Shown one piece after another: positions 47,552 to 57,871 of a stretch of DNA of 64,000 nt. The translations under genes were made by a program, and so were the position numbers. Under the pieces are notes generated by a model, which saw nothing but the letters and a program-made list of their open reading frames with translations, searched no databases and had not been told where the DNA came from. Each line of letters opens with the position of its first letter. Position 1 is the stretch's first letter. This DNA is from Moraxellaceae bacterium (GTDB lineage Bacteria > Pseudomonadota > Gammaproteobacteria > Pseudomonadales > Moraxellaceae). The stretch lies in NCBI GenBank assembly GCA_030646295.1, contig JAUSND010000016.1:1-64000 (forward strand), given 5' to 3'.

Positions 47552-47782
47552 TCAAAAGTGGGGGGGGGGAGTCGAGTACGCACCCACCCTGAACAGTTCC
47601 TGAATTTCGGGAAATGGCATGAACAGGAGCAGCGGACTTTCAGGAGCTGGCTGGAAGCCGAAGGCGGCGTAGAAGTTGGCAGCCTCAGAGTCTTTCGCAT
47701 CCGCGATCAGTCCCACGCAACCGGAAGATTCTGCGACGGAAAGCACCCTGCTCATGGCTTCGATGAGGAGCAGTCTACCCAA
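47552..47782 (-). pseudogene. GNAT acetyltransferase C-terminal fragment
   Basis: MGRLLLIEAMSRVLSVAESSGCVGLIADAKDSEAANFYAAFGFQPAPESPLLLFMPF. Confidence 0.5.
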
Positions 47783-47891
47783 TGTGAGGCAAGAAGAGGG
47801 GGAGGGTAGCAGACAACCGACAATTTAATGTGGGTTTTTATGTGGGGTAGAGTTCATTATTTGTCGTAGCTTATTGATTTTATTGGTGTGG

Positions 47892-47980
47892 TGGCGGAAG
47901 CGGTGAGATTCGAACTCACGGAGGGCGGAACCCTCGGCGGTTTTCAAGACCGCTGCCTTCAACCACTCGGCCACGCTTCC
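47892..47980 (-). tRNA. tRNA-Ser(TGA)
   Basis: Minus strand GGAAGCGTGGCCGAGTGG...CGGTCTTGAAAACCG...GTTCGAATCTCACCGCTTCCGCCA; 7-bp acceptor stem, long variable arm, encoded CCA. Confidence 0.95.
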
Positions 47981-48015
47981 ACAGGCCGGCAAGGATACTT
48001 GATGAGCCGATCCAG

Positions 48016-49506
48016 TCAACTGTCAGGGGAGCCGTCACCCGGTTTTTTTGCGGGTATTGACGGCGGCCGGTGACGCTGCCGCAGACGCCAGGCGCGCGCC
48101 AGCAGCCATACAGCCAGCCAGAGGCTGATCATCGCCATGGGTATTGCCAGCACACGCGGCCAGTACAGGCCGATGGCGGCAAAAACCAGCAAGATCATTC
48201 CCAGCATTGCCATCAGGCCTGCTTCGGCAGCGCCCAGAACCCGCTGTTGGCGCAGCGCGGTAGCAACGGTATTCCCCAGTCGCATCGCAGTAGTCATGCC
48301 GGAGCCTTTTTCACGGAAGGCTCGGGGCGTGGGGCGCCTGTGCATTGGTTCCACAGGTTTTACCGTGTGGCCTGCCAGCATGATCTCGGTGGCATTGTCG
48401 AGATCGGCCAGGTACATGGCCTCCATCGTCTCGGCAAACTCATGGTCTTCGACCGCGATGTCCAGTTCGTAGTTACTGATCCAGCTTGCCAGGTTCAGGT
48501 TGCTGGAGCCAACCCGTGCCCAGCGGCCATCGGCGACGGCGGTTTTGGCATGGATCATCGATCCGTTCCATTCAAAGACGCGAACGCCTGCCTCCAGCAG
48601 GGGGCGGTAACTGGCGCGCGACAGGGGTGAAATAAACGCGATATCACTGGTGCTGGGTACCAGCAAACGTACATCCACGCCGTCCTGGGCGGCGGCACAA
48701 AGTGCCTGCACATACACGGGCGTCGCCACAAAATAGGCATCGGTCAGCCAGAGCGTTTCATGGGCAACAGCCGCAATCAGCTGATCCAGACGGTACATGC
48801 CGCTGGTACTGGGTGTGCTGGCAATGACGCGCAGGTTGATGTTGCCTGTTGGCTCGCATGTTTCGGGGGGTATTTCATTGTCGGGCAGTGCGGTACCGCA
48901 GGTGGACCATGCCTGGGCAAAGGCCGCCACGATGTCGGCGACGGCGGGTCCCGTGACTTCTATGCCGGTATCGCGCCAGGGAGCGATGCCGCGGGACGGG
49001 TCGCCCAGCCAGCGTGCACTGATGCAAACGCCGGTGACGTAGCCGGTGTGGCCATCAATCGTGAGTGACTTGCGGTGGTCTCTTGTGAGCCAGGACAGCG
49101 GGTTGTCAAAACGCACGGGGTTGAAGGTACGAACCTCGCCACCGGCCTGCTCAAGGGGGCGGAACAGGGCGGCGGAGTTCAGGGAAAATCCGCCCATCCA
49201 GTCGTGCAGTACCCGCACTTTTACACCGGCACGGGCGCGCTCGGTGAGGGCAGCCATGAACTCTCGGCCGATGTGGTCATTCTCGATGATGTAGTTTTCG
49301 AGATGGATGCAGTGTGTGGCGTTGCGGATGGCGTTTAGCCAGGCGGGGTAGTGGCCGTCGGCATCACGTAGGAGACGTAAACGGTTTCCGGACAGCAGCG
49401 GTGCGCCGGCAGCACGAGAAAAAGCCTGTTCTGCCAGCAGACGAGGGCGCTGAGTACCGTAAGGCGTACTGGTCAGGCGGTCGAGAGGGTTCGCTTCCCG
49501 TGACAT
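48016..49506 (-). CDS. Phospholipase D family protein / cardiolipin synthase
   Basis: HRKSLTIDGHTGYVTGVCI and IHAKTAVADGRWARVGSSNLN HKD-type motifs; C-terminal hydrophobic segments. Confidence 0.88.
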   Translation of the reverse strand: MSREANPLDRLTSTPYGTQRPRLLAEQAFSRAAGAPLLSGNRLRLLRDADGHYPAWLNAIRNATHCIHLENYIIENDHIGREFMAALTERARAGVKVRVLHDWMGGFSLNSAALFRPLEQAGGEVRTFNPVRFDNPLSWLTRDHRKSLTIDGHTGYVTGVCISARWLGDPSRGIAPWRDTGIEVTGPAVADIVAAFAQAWSTCGTALPDNEIPPETCEPTGNINLRVIASTPSTSGMYRLDQLIAAVAHETLWLTDAYFVATPVYVQALCAAAQDGVDVRLLVPSTSDIAFISPLSRASYRPLLEAGVRVFEWNGSMIHAKTAVADGRWARVGSSNLNLASWISNYELDIAVEDHEFAETMEAMYLADLDNATEIMLAGHTVKPVEPMHRRPTPRAFREKGSGMTTAMRLGNTVATALRQQRVLGAAEAGLMAMLGMILLVFAAIGLYWPRVLAIPMAMISLWLAVWLLARAWRLRQRHRPPSIPAKKPGDGSPDS

Positions 49507-49581
49507 TGGTCTTTTCCATGGACTCTCGATCCATGGTAGCACCCCGACCGTGCCAAAGGCACAGGTCGGGGAGTGGGGCTT

Positions 49582-51690
49582 TTAGCGCTTGCTGACCTGT
49601 GGGGTGAGGCTGTCAATCAGGATGCGGCCTGCCTCAAGGGCAAAGGCCTCGTCTTCAGGCTTGTCCTTGGCCGGGTCGACAGCGTCGGCACCTTCTTCCT
49701 CTTCTGCCTGTTCGGCTTCACGCCAGTTTTTCAGGGGTTCCTGACCCTTGGCGGCACGACGGCGGTTTTCCATGGCCAGTCGCTTTTCATCAAGTTCCTG
49801 CTTCTCTGATTTTCGTGTCGACTCTTTCAGCGAAAGCGTTTTCTGCTTCTTGAGTTCACGCGCCAGAACAATGTTTTCATTGAGGTAACGGAAGTCGGGG
49901 TCTGCTGCCTGGCGTGTCTGTGATGCCTGGCGCAGCGTGGTGAGCTGTTTGCTGAAGTCCTGGTACGGGAAGTAGCGTGCCGATGGAATGGTGTCCCATG
50001 GCATGGCGTTCGGCAGTGCCGACTCGCCGACATCGGCTTCATCAAAAATATTCGGGAATGTGACATCCGGCACTACGCCACGATGCTGTGTGCTGGCACC
50101 GGAAATGCGATAGAACTTGGCTTCGGTCAGCTTGAGCTGGCCATGTTCCAGATCACGCAGTGACTGCACGGTGCCTTTGCCGAACGTGGTGCTGCCCACC
50201 ACGAGCCCGCGGCCGTAATCCTGGATGGCGCCGGCGGCGATTTCAGCCGCAGAAGCGGACAGGCGATTGACCATGACCACCAGCGGACCGGCATACGTTA
50301 CGGATGGGTCCGGATCACCCATCAGCTCGATACGATCACTGGCATTCTTGACCTGAACGGTGGGGCCGGTGCCGATGAAAAGACCGATCAGCGAGTTGGC
50401 TTCCGACAGCGAGCCGCCGCCGTTGTTGCGCAAGTCCAGCACAAGACCGTTGATCTTTTCTGCCTTCAGTTCATTGATCAGTTTTTTTACATCGCGGGTA
50501 GTGCTGCGGTAATTCGGGTCGCCCGCCTGCATGGCCTGGAAATCGGCATAGAAGGTCGGCAGCTTGATGACACCGATCCGCAGTTCCTCTTCACCACGCT
50601 TGATGGTCAGGATTTTTTTCTGGGCGGCCTGGTCTTCCAGCTTGACCGTGTTGCGCACGATGCTGACGGTACGGGTCTGGGTTTCATCCACTGCGCCGGC
50701 CGGGATGACCTGCAGACGCACGGTGGTGCCTTTCGGGCCACGAATCAGTTCAACGACTTCATCAATGCGCCAGCCGACCACGTCAACAAATTCCTTGTCG
50801 CCCTGTGCCACTGACACAATGCGATCACCGGTCTTGAGCTGCTTGGCCTTGTCGGCGGGGCCGGCGGGGACCAGTCGGACGATCTTGGTGTATTCGTCTT
50901 CACCCTGCAGGACGGCACCAATGCCTTCCAGGGACAGACTCATGTTGATGTTGAAGTTTTCCTGCGTGCGCGGCGAAAAATATTCGGTGTGCGGATCGTA
51001 GGTTTCGCTGAAGGAGTTCATGAAAACCTGAAAGGCATCATCGCTTTTTGTGCGTGTCAGGTTGTTGAGCTGGCTGCGGTAACGCTTGCCCAGTGTCTTC
51101 TGGATTTCTGCATCGGTCTTGCCGGCCAGTCGCAAGCTGAGGGCAGCAGCCTTCAGGCGCTTGCGCCAGAGATCATCAAGCTCGGCACGGGTGGTGGCCC
51201 ACGGTGCCTGTTCACGATCGATTTCCATGGTGTCTTCGGTGGCGAAGTCCATGCGGGCAACGCCCTTGTCGATTTCGCCGATGACAAAGTCGAGACGTTC
51301 AACGGCGCGTTGCTGGTAGCGATTGAATATGGTGAACGGGCCCTTGACGTCGCTACGCTTGAGCGCGTTGTCAAAGCTGTTGCGCCAGGGTTCGAAACCC
51401 TGGATGTCGCTGGCGAGGAAATACAGGCGTTGTCCATCCAGATCTTTCAGGTAGCGATCAAAGATCTGTGCGGACAGGGCGTCGTCCAGCTTGCGGTGTT
51501 CGTAGTGAAGCTCGTCGAGCAGGTCGACCACGGTGCGTGATGTTTGCGCCTGCATGCGGGTGGGCTGCAGTTCGCTGCGACTGGTCGGGGCGGTTGCCTG
51601 TTTGGCAAACACAGCTGAAAAAACTACTAATCCACCAACAGCTACGGTGGCAACAAGGCGTTTGCGCGTAAACAGGCCAGACATGGTCAA
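49582..51690 (-). CDS. prc: Carboxy-terminal (tail-specific) protease Prc
   Basis: PDZ region, peptidase S41 core LVLDLRNNGGGSLSEA...GLVVGSTTFGKGTVQ; signal-like N-terminus; 702 aa. Confidence 0.93.
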   Translation of the reverse strand: MTMSGLFTRKRLVATVAVGGLVVFSAVFAKQATAPTSRSELQPTRMQAQTSRTVVDLLDELHYEHRKLDDALSAQIFDRYLKDLDGQRLYFLASDIQGFEPWRNSFDNALKRSDVKGPFTIFNRYQQRAVERLDFVIGEIDKGVARMDFATEDTMEIDREQAPWATTRAELDDLWRKRLKAAALSLRLAGKTDAEIQKTLGKRYRSQLNNLTRTKSDDAFQVFMNSFSETYDPHTEYFSPRTQENFNINMSLSLEGIGAVLQGEDEYTKIVRLVPAGPADKAKQLKTGDRIVSVAQGDKEFVDVVGWRIDEVVELIRGPKGTTVRLQVIPAGAVDETQTRTVSIVRNTVKLEDQAAQKKILTIKRGEEELRIGVIKLPTFYADFQAMQAGDPNYRSTTRDVKKLINELKAEKINGLVLDLRNNGGGSLSEANSLIGLFIGTGPTVQVKNASDRIELMGDPDPSVTYAGPLVVMVNRLSASAAEIAAGAIQDYGRGLVVGSTTFGKGTVQSLRDLEHGQLKLTEAKFYRISGASTQHRGVVPDVTFPNIFDEADVGESALPNAMPWDTIPSARYFPYQDFSKQLTTLRQASQTRQAADPDFRYLNENIVLARELKKQKTLSLKESTRKSEKQELDEKRLAMENRRRAAKGQEPLKNWREAEQAEEEEGADAVDPAKDKPEDEAFALEAGRILIDSLTPQVSKR

Positions 51691-52001
51691 CCATCACAGG
51701 GAGAGGCCGGCACTACGCCGGTTGCGAGGCAGAGTGTAGCAAAGTCGGCCAGCCCCTTGCAGATCAATGCTTTGTCTTTTCGTTGCCGTGTATTGCAAGG
51801 CGACCAACGGGGGCTGGATCGGGATGGATGTCCTGATCAGGCAGGCGGACCGGATTGACCAGGCTCAAATGGCTTTGCTACTGTGGTAATCACAATATAC
51901 ATTGTGTATACAATTTGAATGATTGCTGGCTGTGAGCCCCGGTACGATTCCGGGGACGTGCCAGATGAGCCCTTTGTCGTCACAGGAAACAGGTAGTTGC
52001 C

Positions 52002-53147
52002 ATGGCCCGCCCGGAAGAGCTTGCACGTATTGCCAGAGGCCCGAAAACACCCCAGGAGCGCATCTGGTGGGACAAGTATTCGCATGAAAAGCTCGATGCC
52101 TGGCGGTTTGTCTGTGATGAGCCGGCCGATGCCTGTGCACGTGAAATTGCCCGCCAGAAGCCGTCAGGCTTGCTGGAGGAGGTAGAGCTGCGGGCAAAAA
52201 CAGAAGGTGGTGTGTTCCGGGCGTTCATGGATCAGGCGTATGCCGTGCCGGCCTGGGTGGATTTTGAGTCCATGGAGCTGGGGCGTCGTGTGCTGATGCG
52301 GCACGGTACCTTGCAGGGGCTGGTCTTGCTGTGCAGTTCGCTGGTGGAGGGTTATGCCTTTGCCAAGCCGAGCCAGGTGCTGGTGCAGACGGGGCGCCTG
52401 CAGAGGGATGTGTCGCGCCGCATCTACGAGACGGGCCAGTTCCTGCACAACATGGTGGGACCGGACGGTTTGCGCCCGGGCGGGGTAGGGCACCGCACCA
52501 TTCTGGAGGTGCGTCTGCTGCACGCGTCGGTGCGCCATTATCTGGACATGCACCCGGGGCGTTACCCGGAGGAAAAGTACCAGCGCCCGATCAATCAGGA
52601 GGACATGGCCGGCACCATTCTTGAGTTTGATTTCATGGTGGTGCGTGGCCTGAAGTTGCTGGGACTGGAGCTGACGGAGGCGGAGCGCGTGTCGATCCAT
52701 TACTTCTGGCGCTACGCTGGCTGGCTGCTGGGGGTAAAGGAGGAATTGTTGTCGACGTCGTACCAGGAGCAGGAAATCATGGCGTTGCAGTTGCATACGC
52801 ATGGCTACAGCCCGAGCCCTGAAGGGGCGCAACTGGCGCGGGCCCTGCTTCGGGACATGAGCAACAAGCCGCCGTTCATGATGCCGGAGAAAGTGTTGCA
52901 CACGATCAGCCGCTACCTGATCGGTGATGATCTGGCGGATGAGTTCGGCATCCAGGCCTGGATGCCGGTGGAAGTGGCCATTCATCTGGCCCGTACGGGG
53001 GTTCGTGTCGGCAACATGGGGCTGCGTCTGCTCCCGGATGCGGGCCGTCGCCGGCTGGAAAAGGCGGCTCATGCCCTCAGTAGCCGGACGCTGCGCCGGG
53101 GGCTGGGTGATGATCCGGCGACATGGGGATTCCGCTCCATGGCGTGA
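52002..53147 (+). CDS. MpaB-family / DUF2236-like oxygenase
   Basis: VPAWVDFESMELGRR..., ILEVRLLHASVRHYL, PINQEDMAGTILEFDFMVVRGL, HYFWRYAGWLLGV. Confidence 0.78.
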   Translation: MARPEELARIARGPKTPQERIWWDKYSHEKLDAWRFVCDEPADACAREIARQKPSGLLEEVELRAKTEGGVFRAFMDQAYAVPAWVDFESMELGRRVLMRHGTLQGLVLLCSSLVEGYAFAKPSQVLVQTGRLQRDVSRRIYETGQFLHNMVGPDGLRPGGVGHRTILEVRLLHASVRHYLDMHPGRYPEEKYQRPINQEDMAGTILEFDFMVVRGLKLLGLELTEAERVSIHYFWRYAGWLLGVKEELLSTSYQEQEIMALQLHTHGYSPSPEGAQLARALLRDMSNKPPFMMPEKVLHTISRYLIGDDLADEFGIQAWMPVEVAIHLARTGVRVGNMGLRLLPDAGRRRLEKAAHALSSRTLRRGLGDDPATWGFRSMA

Positions 53148-53163
53148 GCACGACTGCTATCAG

Positions 53164-53189
53164 AAAAGCCCGGAATTTCCGGGCTTTTT
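53164..53189 (+). terminator. Rho-independent terminator
   Basis: AAAAGCCCGGAA-T-TTCCGGGCTTTTT hairpin with T run. Confidence 0.85.
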
Positions 53190-53274
53190 CATGTGTATGG
53201 CCGCTTTGACTTGGGCATGCAAACGGTGTTTAGTGTCGCGCATTCAGGGACCCCCGCCTGCCTGGGATGATGTT

Positions 53275-55818
53275 ATGCGCCGTGTTCTTCTTCGCTGGTC
53301 ATTGCCGTTTTTACTGGTTTGTCTGCCTGGCTGTGATGCCATGGACCTGTTGCTGCGCAACACCGTGGAGAGCGAGGAGGGAGAGGTTCGTCTGGCCGGC
53401 CTGACGGCACCGGTGACGATCCAGCGTGACGAGCTGGGCGTGCCACGCATAGAGGCCGCCAGTGAAGGTGATCTGGCCTTTGGCATGGGGTATGTCATGG
53501 CGTCGGACCGTCTGGCACAAATGGTGTCGTATTCCCTGGTTGCGCAGGGACGCATGTCGGAGATGGCCGGACCGGTTACCCGCGATCTGGATGTCTATAT
53601 GCGCACGCTCGGGGTGCGCAAGAATGCCGAGCAGCAGATGGCGCAGGTGTCGCCTGCCTTGCAAAAAAACCTGCAGCGGTTTGCCGACGGAGTGAATGCC
53701 TGGGTGCAGGCTCACAAGGATCGCTTGCCGCTGGATTTCAGGCTGAACGGCTACACGCCCGAGCCATGGACACCCGTCAACTCGATGGATGTGTTTGCCA
53801 TGCTCAATCTGGGCTTGTCCCTGAACCTGCCGGAAGAAATTGCCTTTCTGGATCTGGCTGCTGCGGTGGGCCCGGAAAAGGCCGCCTGGCTGGTTCCCTC
53901 CGGGCCGGGTGAGGCGCTGCCGCTGGAAGAGGCCGGCAAGCTGAAAGACTTTCCGTTCAGCAAACTGATGACGGTGACTACTGCGCAGGCAGCCATGCAG
54001 AAACAGCTTGGCGAATTTTTTGTGCCACTGCGTCAGGCGGCATCCAACAACTGGGCGGTGTCACCACAAAATACCCTCGGCAAAGCCAGCATCCTGGCCA
54101 ATGACACCCACCTGATGCTGGAGCACCCACCCGTCTGGATGCTGATGCAACTGGCGGCTCCGGGCTATCGCGCCGGGGGCGTGGCGATTGCCGGTATTCC
54201 CGGAATAGTGGCGGGTTACAACGGTCATGTTGCCTGGGGCATGACCATGGTGATGGCGGACTCGCAGGATGTATTTGTCGAAAGGCTCCGGCAGCAGGAC
54301 GGGAAAACCCTGTATCAGTACAGGGATGAGTGGCGGCCGGTGCAGCAGCGCGAGGAAATCATCCGTATCAAGGGCGAACCTGATCACAAGGTCGTGGTGC
54401 AGGAGACTGTGCATGGCCCGTTGCTGAACACGGCGCTGCGGGGCAAGCAGGTTAACGAGATCATGCTGCCAACGTTCACGGTGGCTGACGGCTATGGGCT
54501 GGCGGTGCAGACCACGGCATCTGTTGCTGACAAGAGCATGGAGCGGTTTTTCATGCTGGGACAGGCGCAGGACTTCAAGGCAGCGCAGGCGGCACTCGAG
54601 GGGATTGGCTTTATTCACCTGAACCTGCTGTTTGCGGATGCCGGCAATATTGGCTGGCAGGTGACGGGTCATTATCCGCAACGTCGCAAGGGCAGGGGCT
54701 ATCTGCCTTCGCCGGGCTGGACCGGGGAGTATGACTGGGAGGGCGTGGTGCCGTTTGCCAGCCTGCCACGCGAGGTCAATCCGGCCGGCGGGTTTCTGGC
54801 AACGGCCAATCACCGCACGGTTGCGCCAGATCACGCGCCACACCTGACGGATTCCTGGTATGCACCGGAACGTCATGAACGCATTGTGGAAAGCCTGCAG
54901 GAGAGCCGTGAGCAGACACTGGCCACAACGATCAGCCTGCAGAATGACATCAAGGATCTTGCTGCCCTGAAGCTGGTGCGGCTGCTCAGGGAGAAGGATG
55001 GCCTGCTGCGCGAACGCTTGGGCAAGATGCCGGAGGCGGCCCGGGAGTCGGCAGAAAAATCATTGCTGATGCTGCAGCAGTTCGATGGCCAGATGGGTAT
55101 TTCGGCACCGGGTGCTGCACTGTATGGCATTTTTCTGGATGACCTGACACGGCAGGTCTTTGCCGATGAGCTGGGTCCCCGGGACGGCAGTGCCTGGCAA
55201 TCCTTCCTGCTGGCCAATCTCATTACCTATTCGGCCCAGCAGGATCACATGCTGGGCCGGGAAGACAGTCCGTTCTGGGATGATGTGAACACGGCAGGAC
55301 TCAGGGAGGACAAATGGGATATTGTAGTGCGCACCTTGGCCATGAGCTGGCAGGAGTCCTTGCTGAGGCTGGGTTCTGATCCCCGGCAATGGCGCTGGGG
55401 CAAGGTGCATACCTATGCCTGGGAGTCCGGTTCCACCAGAATGAAGCCGCATCTGCCTGCTGTTCCGGCGATGGTGGTAGGGCTGCTGGGGCGCTATCTG
55501 GACCGTGGGCCTTATCCGGCTCCCGGCTCTACCAATACCGTTAATGTTGCCGGCTATACCATTGGCGAGGGCTTCAAGGTGTGGAATGTCCCGGCCATGA
55601 GGCTGATTGTGGATTTCAGCCAGAAAGAGCCGCTGCACCTGATCAATGCGGGCGGGCAGAGTGGCAACCCGGCCAGCAGGCATTATGATGACGGGATTCC
55701 CCTGTATCTTTCGGGCAGTAATCGTGTGATGGCGTCTCACGATCCTGTGCTGGTTAACCAGCAGTTCAGCAGGAAGCTGGTGTTGCAGCCGGCCGAAAAG
55801 AATTTTGACAAGAATTGA
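53275..55818 (+). CDS. Penicillin acylase family lipoprotein
   Basis: Lipobox LVCLPGC; catalytic-Ser style SNNWAVSPQNT; GIPGIVAGYNGHVAWGMT; HGPLLN. Confidence 0.9.
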   Translation: MRRVLLRWSLPFLLVCLPGCDAMDLLLRNTVESEEGEVRLAGLTAPVTIQRDELGVPRIEAASEGDLAFGMGYVMASDRLAQMVSYSLVAQGRMSEMAGPVTRDLDVYMRTLGVRKNAEQQMAQVSPALQKNLQRFADGVNAWVQAHKDRLPLDFRLNGYTPEPWTPVNSMDVFAMLNLGLSLNLPEEIAFLDLAAAVGPEKAAWLVPSGPGEALPLEEAGKLKDFPFSKLMTVTTAQAAMQKQLGEFFVPLRQAASNNWAVSPQNTLGKASILANDTHLMLEHPPVWMLMQLAAPGYRAGGVAIAGIPGIVAGYNGHVAWGMTMVMADSQDVFVERLRQQDGKTLYQYRDEWRPVQQREEIIRIKGEPDHKVVVQETVHGPLLNTALRGKQVNEIMLPTFTVADGYGLAVQTTASVADKSMERFFMLGQAQDFKAAQAALEGIGFIHLNLLFADAGNIGWQVTGHYPQRRKGRGYLPSPGWTGEYDWEGVVPFASLPREVNPAGGFLATANHRTVAPDHAPHLTDSWYAPERHERIVESLQESREQTLATTISLQNDIKDLAALKLVRLLREKDGLLRERLGKMPEAARESAEKSLLMLQQFDGQMGISAPGAALYGIFLDDLTRQVFADELGPRDGSAWQSFLLANLITYSAQQDHMLGREDSPFWDDVNTAGLREDKWDIVVRTLAMSWQESLLRLGSDPRQWRWGKVHTYAWESGSTRMKPHLPAVPAMVVGLLGRYLDRGPYPAPGSTNTVNVAGYTIGEGFKVWNVPAMRLIVDFSQKEPLHLINAGGQSGNPASRHYDDGIPLYLSGSNRVMASHDPVLVNQQFSRKLVLQPAEKNFDKN

Positions 55819-55833
55819 TGTGAGGAGCGGTTC

Positions 55834-56853
55834 ATGGCGATTGGCGCCCTGATGCTGGATGTTGAGGGACTGACCCTCACGGCAGAAGAAAAAGTATTGC
55901 TGGCTCACCCGCACGTGGGTGGGCTGATCCTGTTTGCACGCAACTTCCAGAGCGTGGCGCAGGTAACGGCGCTGGTGCAGGAGATCCGCGCGGTGCGTCC
56001 GGAAATCCTGATTGCGGTTGATCAGGAAGGCGGGCGGGTACAGCGCTTCCGTGACGGCTTTGTGCGTCTGCCGTCGATGAAGGTGTTTGGCGACCTCTAT
56101 GCAGAAAATCCGGGCGAAGCGCGTCAGCAAGCCTTCCAGTGTGGCTGGCTGATGGCAAGCGAAGTGCTGGCGGTGGGCGTGGACATCAGCTTTGCACCGA
56201 TTCTGGATGTGGACTGCGGTATTTCGCAGGTGATTGGTGATCGTGCGTTCCATGCAGACCCCCGGATTGCAGTGACGCTGCTGCGCGAGTTCATTCGTGG
56301 CATGCACGAGGCCGGCATGGCCGCCACGGGCAAGCATTTCCCGGGGCATGGCTCGGTTGCGGCCGACTCGCATGTTGCGTTGCCGGTGGACGACCGTCCG
56401 TGGGCCGACATCGAGGCGCACGATCTGGTGCCGTTTGCAGCACTGTCGCGTGAGCTGCAGGGCATCATGCCGGCGCACGTGATCTACTCGAAGGTTGATC
56501 CGGATCCTGCCGGGTTCTCCAGCTTCTGGCTGCAGGACATCCTGCGTGAGCGCCTTGGTTTTGATGGCGTGATTTTCTCGGACGACCTCAGCATGGAAGG
56601 TGCCGTGGCAACCGGCTCCTTCAGTGATCGTGCCAATGCGGCACTGGATGCCGGTTGCGACATGGTGCTGGTGTGCAATCACCGTGCGGGCGCCCTGGAA
56701 GTGCTGGCCGCCCTGGAAAAACGTGGTCAGTTTCCCGAGCAGCGCCGCTTTGAGGCAATGAAGGGAAAGTTCCGTCAGGACTGGCAGTCGTTGCACAATG
56801 ACGATAACTGGAAAATGGTTGCTGCCCGTGTGGGTGTGAGCGCCACCGCGTGA
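55834..56853 (+). CDS. nagZ: Beta-N-acetylhexosaminidase
   Basis: LILFARNFQS, IAVDQEGGRVQRFRDGFVRLPSM, GKHFPGHGSVAADSHVALPVDDR, GVIFSDDLSMEGA. Confidence 0.95.
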   Translation: MAIGALMLDVEGLTLTAEEKVLLAHPHVGGLILFARNFQSVAQVTALVQEIRAVRPEILIAVDQEGGRVQRFRDGFVRLPSMKVFGDLYAENPGEARQQAFQCGWLMASEVLAVGVDISFAPILDVDCGISQVIGDRAFHADPRIAVTLLREFIRGMHEAGMAATGKHFPGHGSVAADSHVALPVDDRPWADIEAHDLVPFAALSRELQGIMPAHVIYSKVDPDPAGFSSFWLQDILRERLGFDGVIFSDDLSMEGAVATGSFSDRANAALDAGCDMVLVCNHRAGALEVLAALEKRGQFPEQRRFEAMKGKFRQDWQSLHNDDNWKMVAARVGVSATA

Positions 56854-56886
56854 TGTCGGCTATATGATGATGGTGAATTTGCGCGG

Positions 56887-57750
56887 ATGAAAACCCCGAA
56901 ACGACTTGAACCACTGCTGGAAGACGGACTGATTGACGAGGTGATTGCCCAGCTCAAGAGCGGCAAGGAAGCCACGGTTTATCTGGTGCGTTGTGCCGGT
57001 GAATTGCGCTGCGCCAAGGTGTACAAGGATGCGCATCACCGCAGCTTCAAGCAGGCATCCACCTATCGTGAAGGCCGCAAGGTCAAAAGTTCGCGCGCGG
57101 CGCGTGCCATGGAAAAGGGCTCGCGCTTCGGCAAGCAGGAGCTGGAAGAGGCCTGGCAGAACTCGGAGGTAAATGCCCTGTACCGTCTGGCCGATGCCGG
57201 TGTGCGCGTGCCGACACCGCATGGCTGCTTTGATGGCGTGCTGATCATGGACATGGTCTCGGATGGTCATGGCCGTCCGGCGCCACGTCTGAGCGAGGTG
57301 GCCTTTACCCCGGAAGAGGCGGTGGCCTGTCATGACCAGCTGATTCGCGAGGTGGTGCGCATGCTGTGTGCCGGCCTCGTGCATGGTGACCTCTCCGAAT
57401 ACAACATCCTGATCGACCCCAAAGGCCCGGTAATCATTGATTTGCCGCAGGCGGTGGATGCTGCCGGCAACAACAATGCCTTCACCATGCTGGAGCGCGA
57501 CGTACAGAATCTGGCGGAGTACTTTGGCCAGTTTGCGCCGGAGTTGCTTGATACGCGCTACGCCAAGGAGATCTGGGCGCTTTATGAAAGCGGGGAGCTG
57601 GTGCCTGACAGCCACCTGACAGGGGAGTTCGAGGAGGACGAGGAGCCTGCCGATCTGGACGACCTGCTGCGCGAAATCATGGATGCCAAGGACGAGGAAG
57701 AGCGGCGCAAGGCCGCTGCAGCGGCAGAGGAAGAGGGCGACGACTACTGA
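56887..57750 (+). CDS. RIO1-like serine protein kinase
   Basis: GKEATVYLVRCAGELRCAKVYKDAHHRSFKQASTYREGRK, LVHGDLSEYNILID, VIIDLPQAVD. Confidence 0.92.
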   Translation: MKTPKRLEPLLEDGLIDEVIAQLKSGKEATVYLVRCAGELRCAKVYKDAHHRSFKQASTYREGRKVKSSRAARAMEKGSRFGKQELEEAWQNSEVNALYRLADAGVRVPTPHGCFDGVLIMDMVSDGHGRPAPRLSEVAFTPEEAVACHDQLIREVVRMLCAGLVHGDLSEYNILIDPKGPVIIDLPQAVDAAGNNNAFTMLERDVQNLAEYFGQFAPELLDTRYAKEIWALYESGELVPDSHLTGEFEEDEEPADLDDLLREIMDAKDEEERRKAAAAAEEEGDDY

Positions 57751-57871
57751 TGTCCTTCCCCGTCACGGGAAGGTACGTAAGGTAATGCACGGAATCCGCT
57801 GGCCGGATTCCGTGTGGTTGGCCGGGGAGTGTTACCATGCCCGTCCTGCCTCCTGTTCCCAGGTCTTTCCC

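Noticed and set aside
55060-56796. 578-aa minus-strand ORF antisense to penicillin acylase/nagZ
   Set aside because: Overlaps two confidently coding plus-strand genes; composition (His/Arg/Gln-rich) is typical of a shadow ORF in GC-biased DNA.
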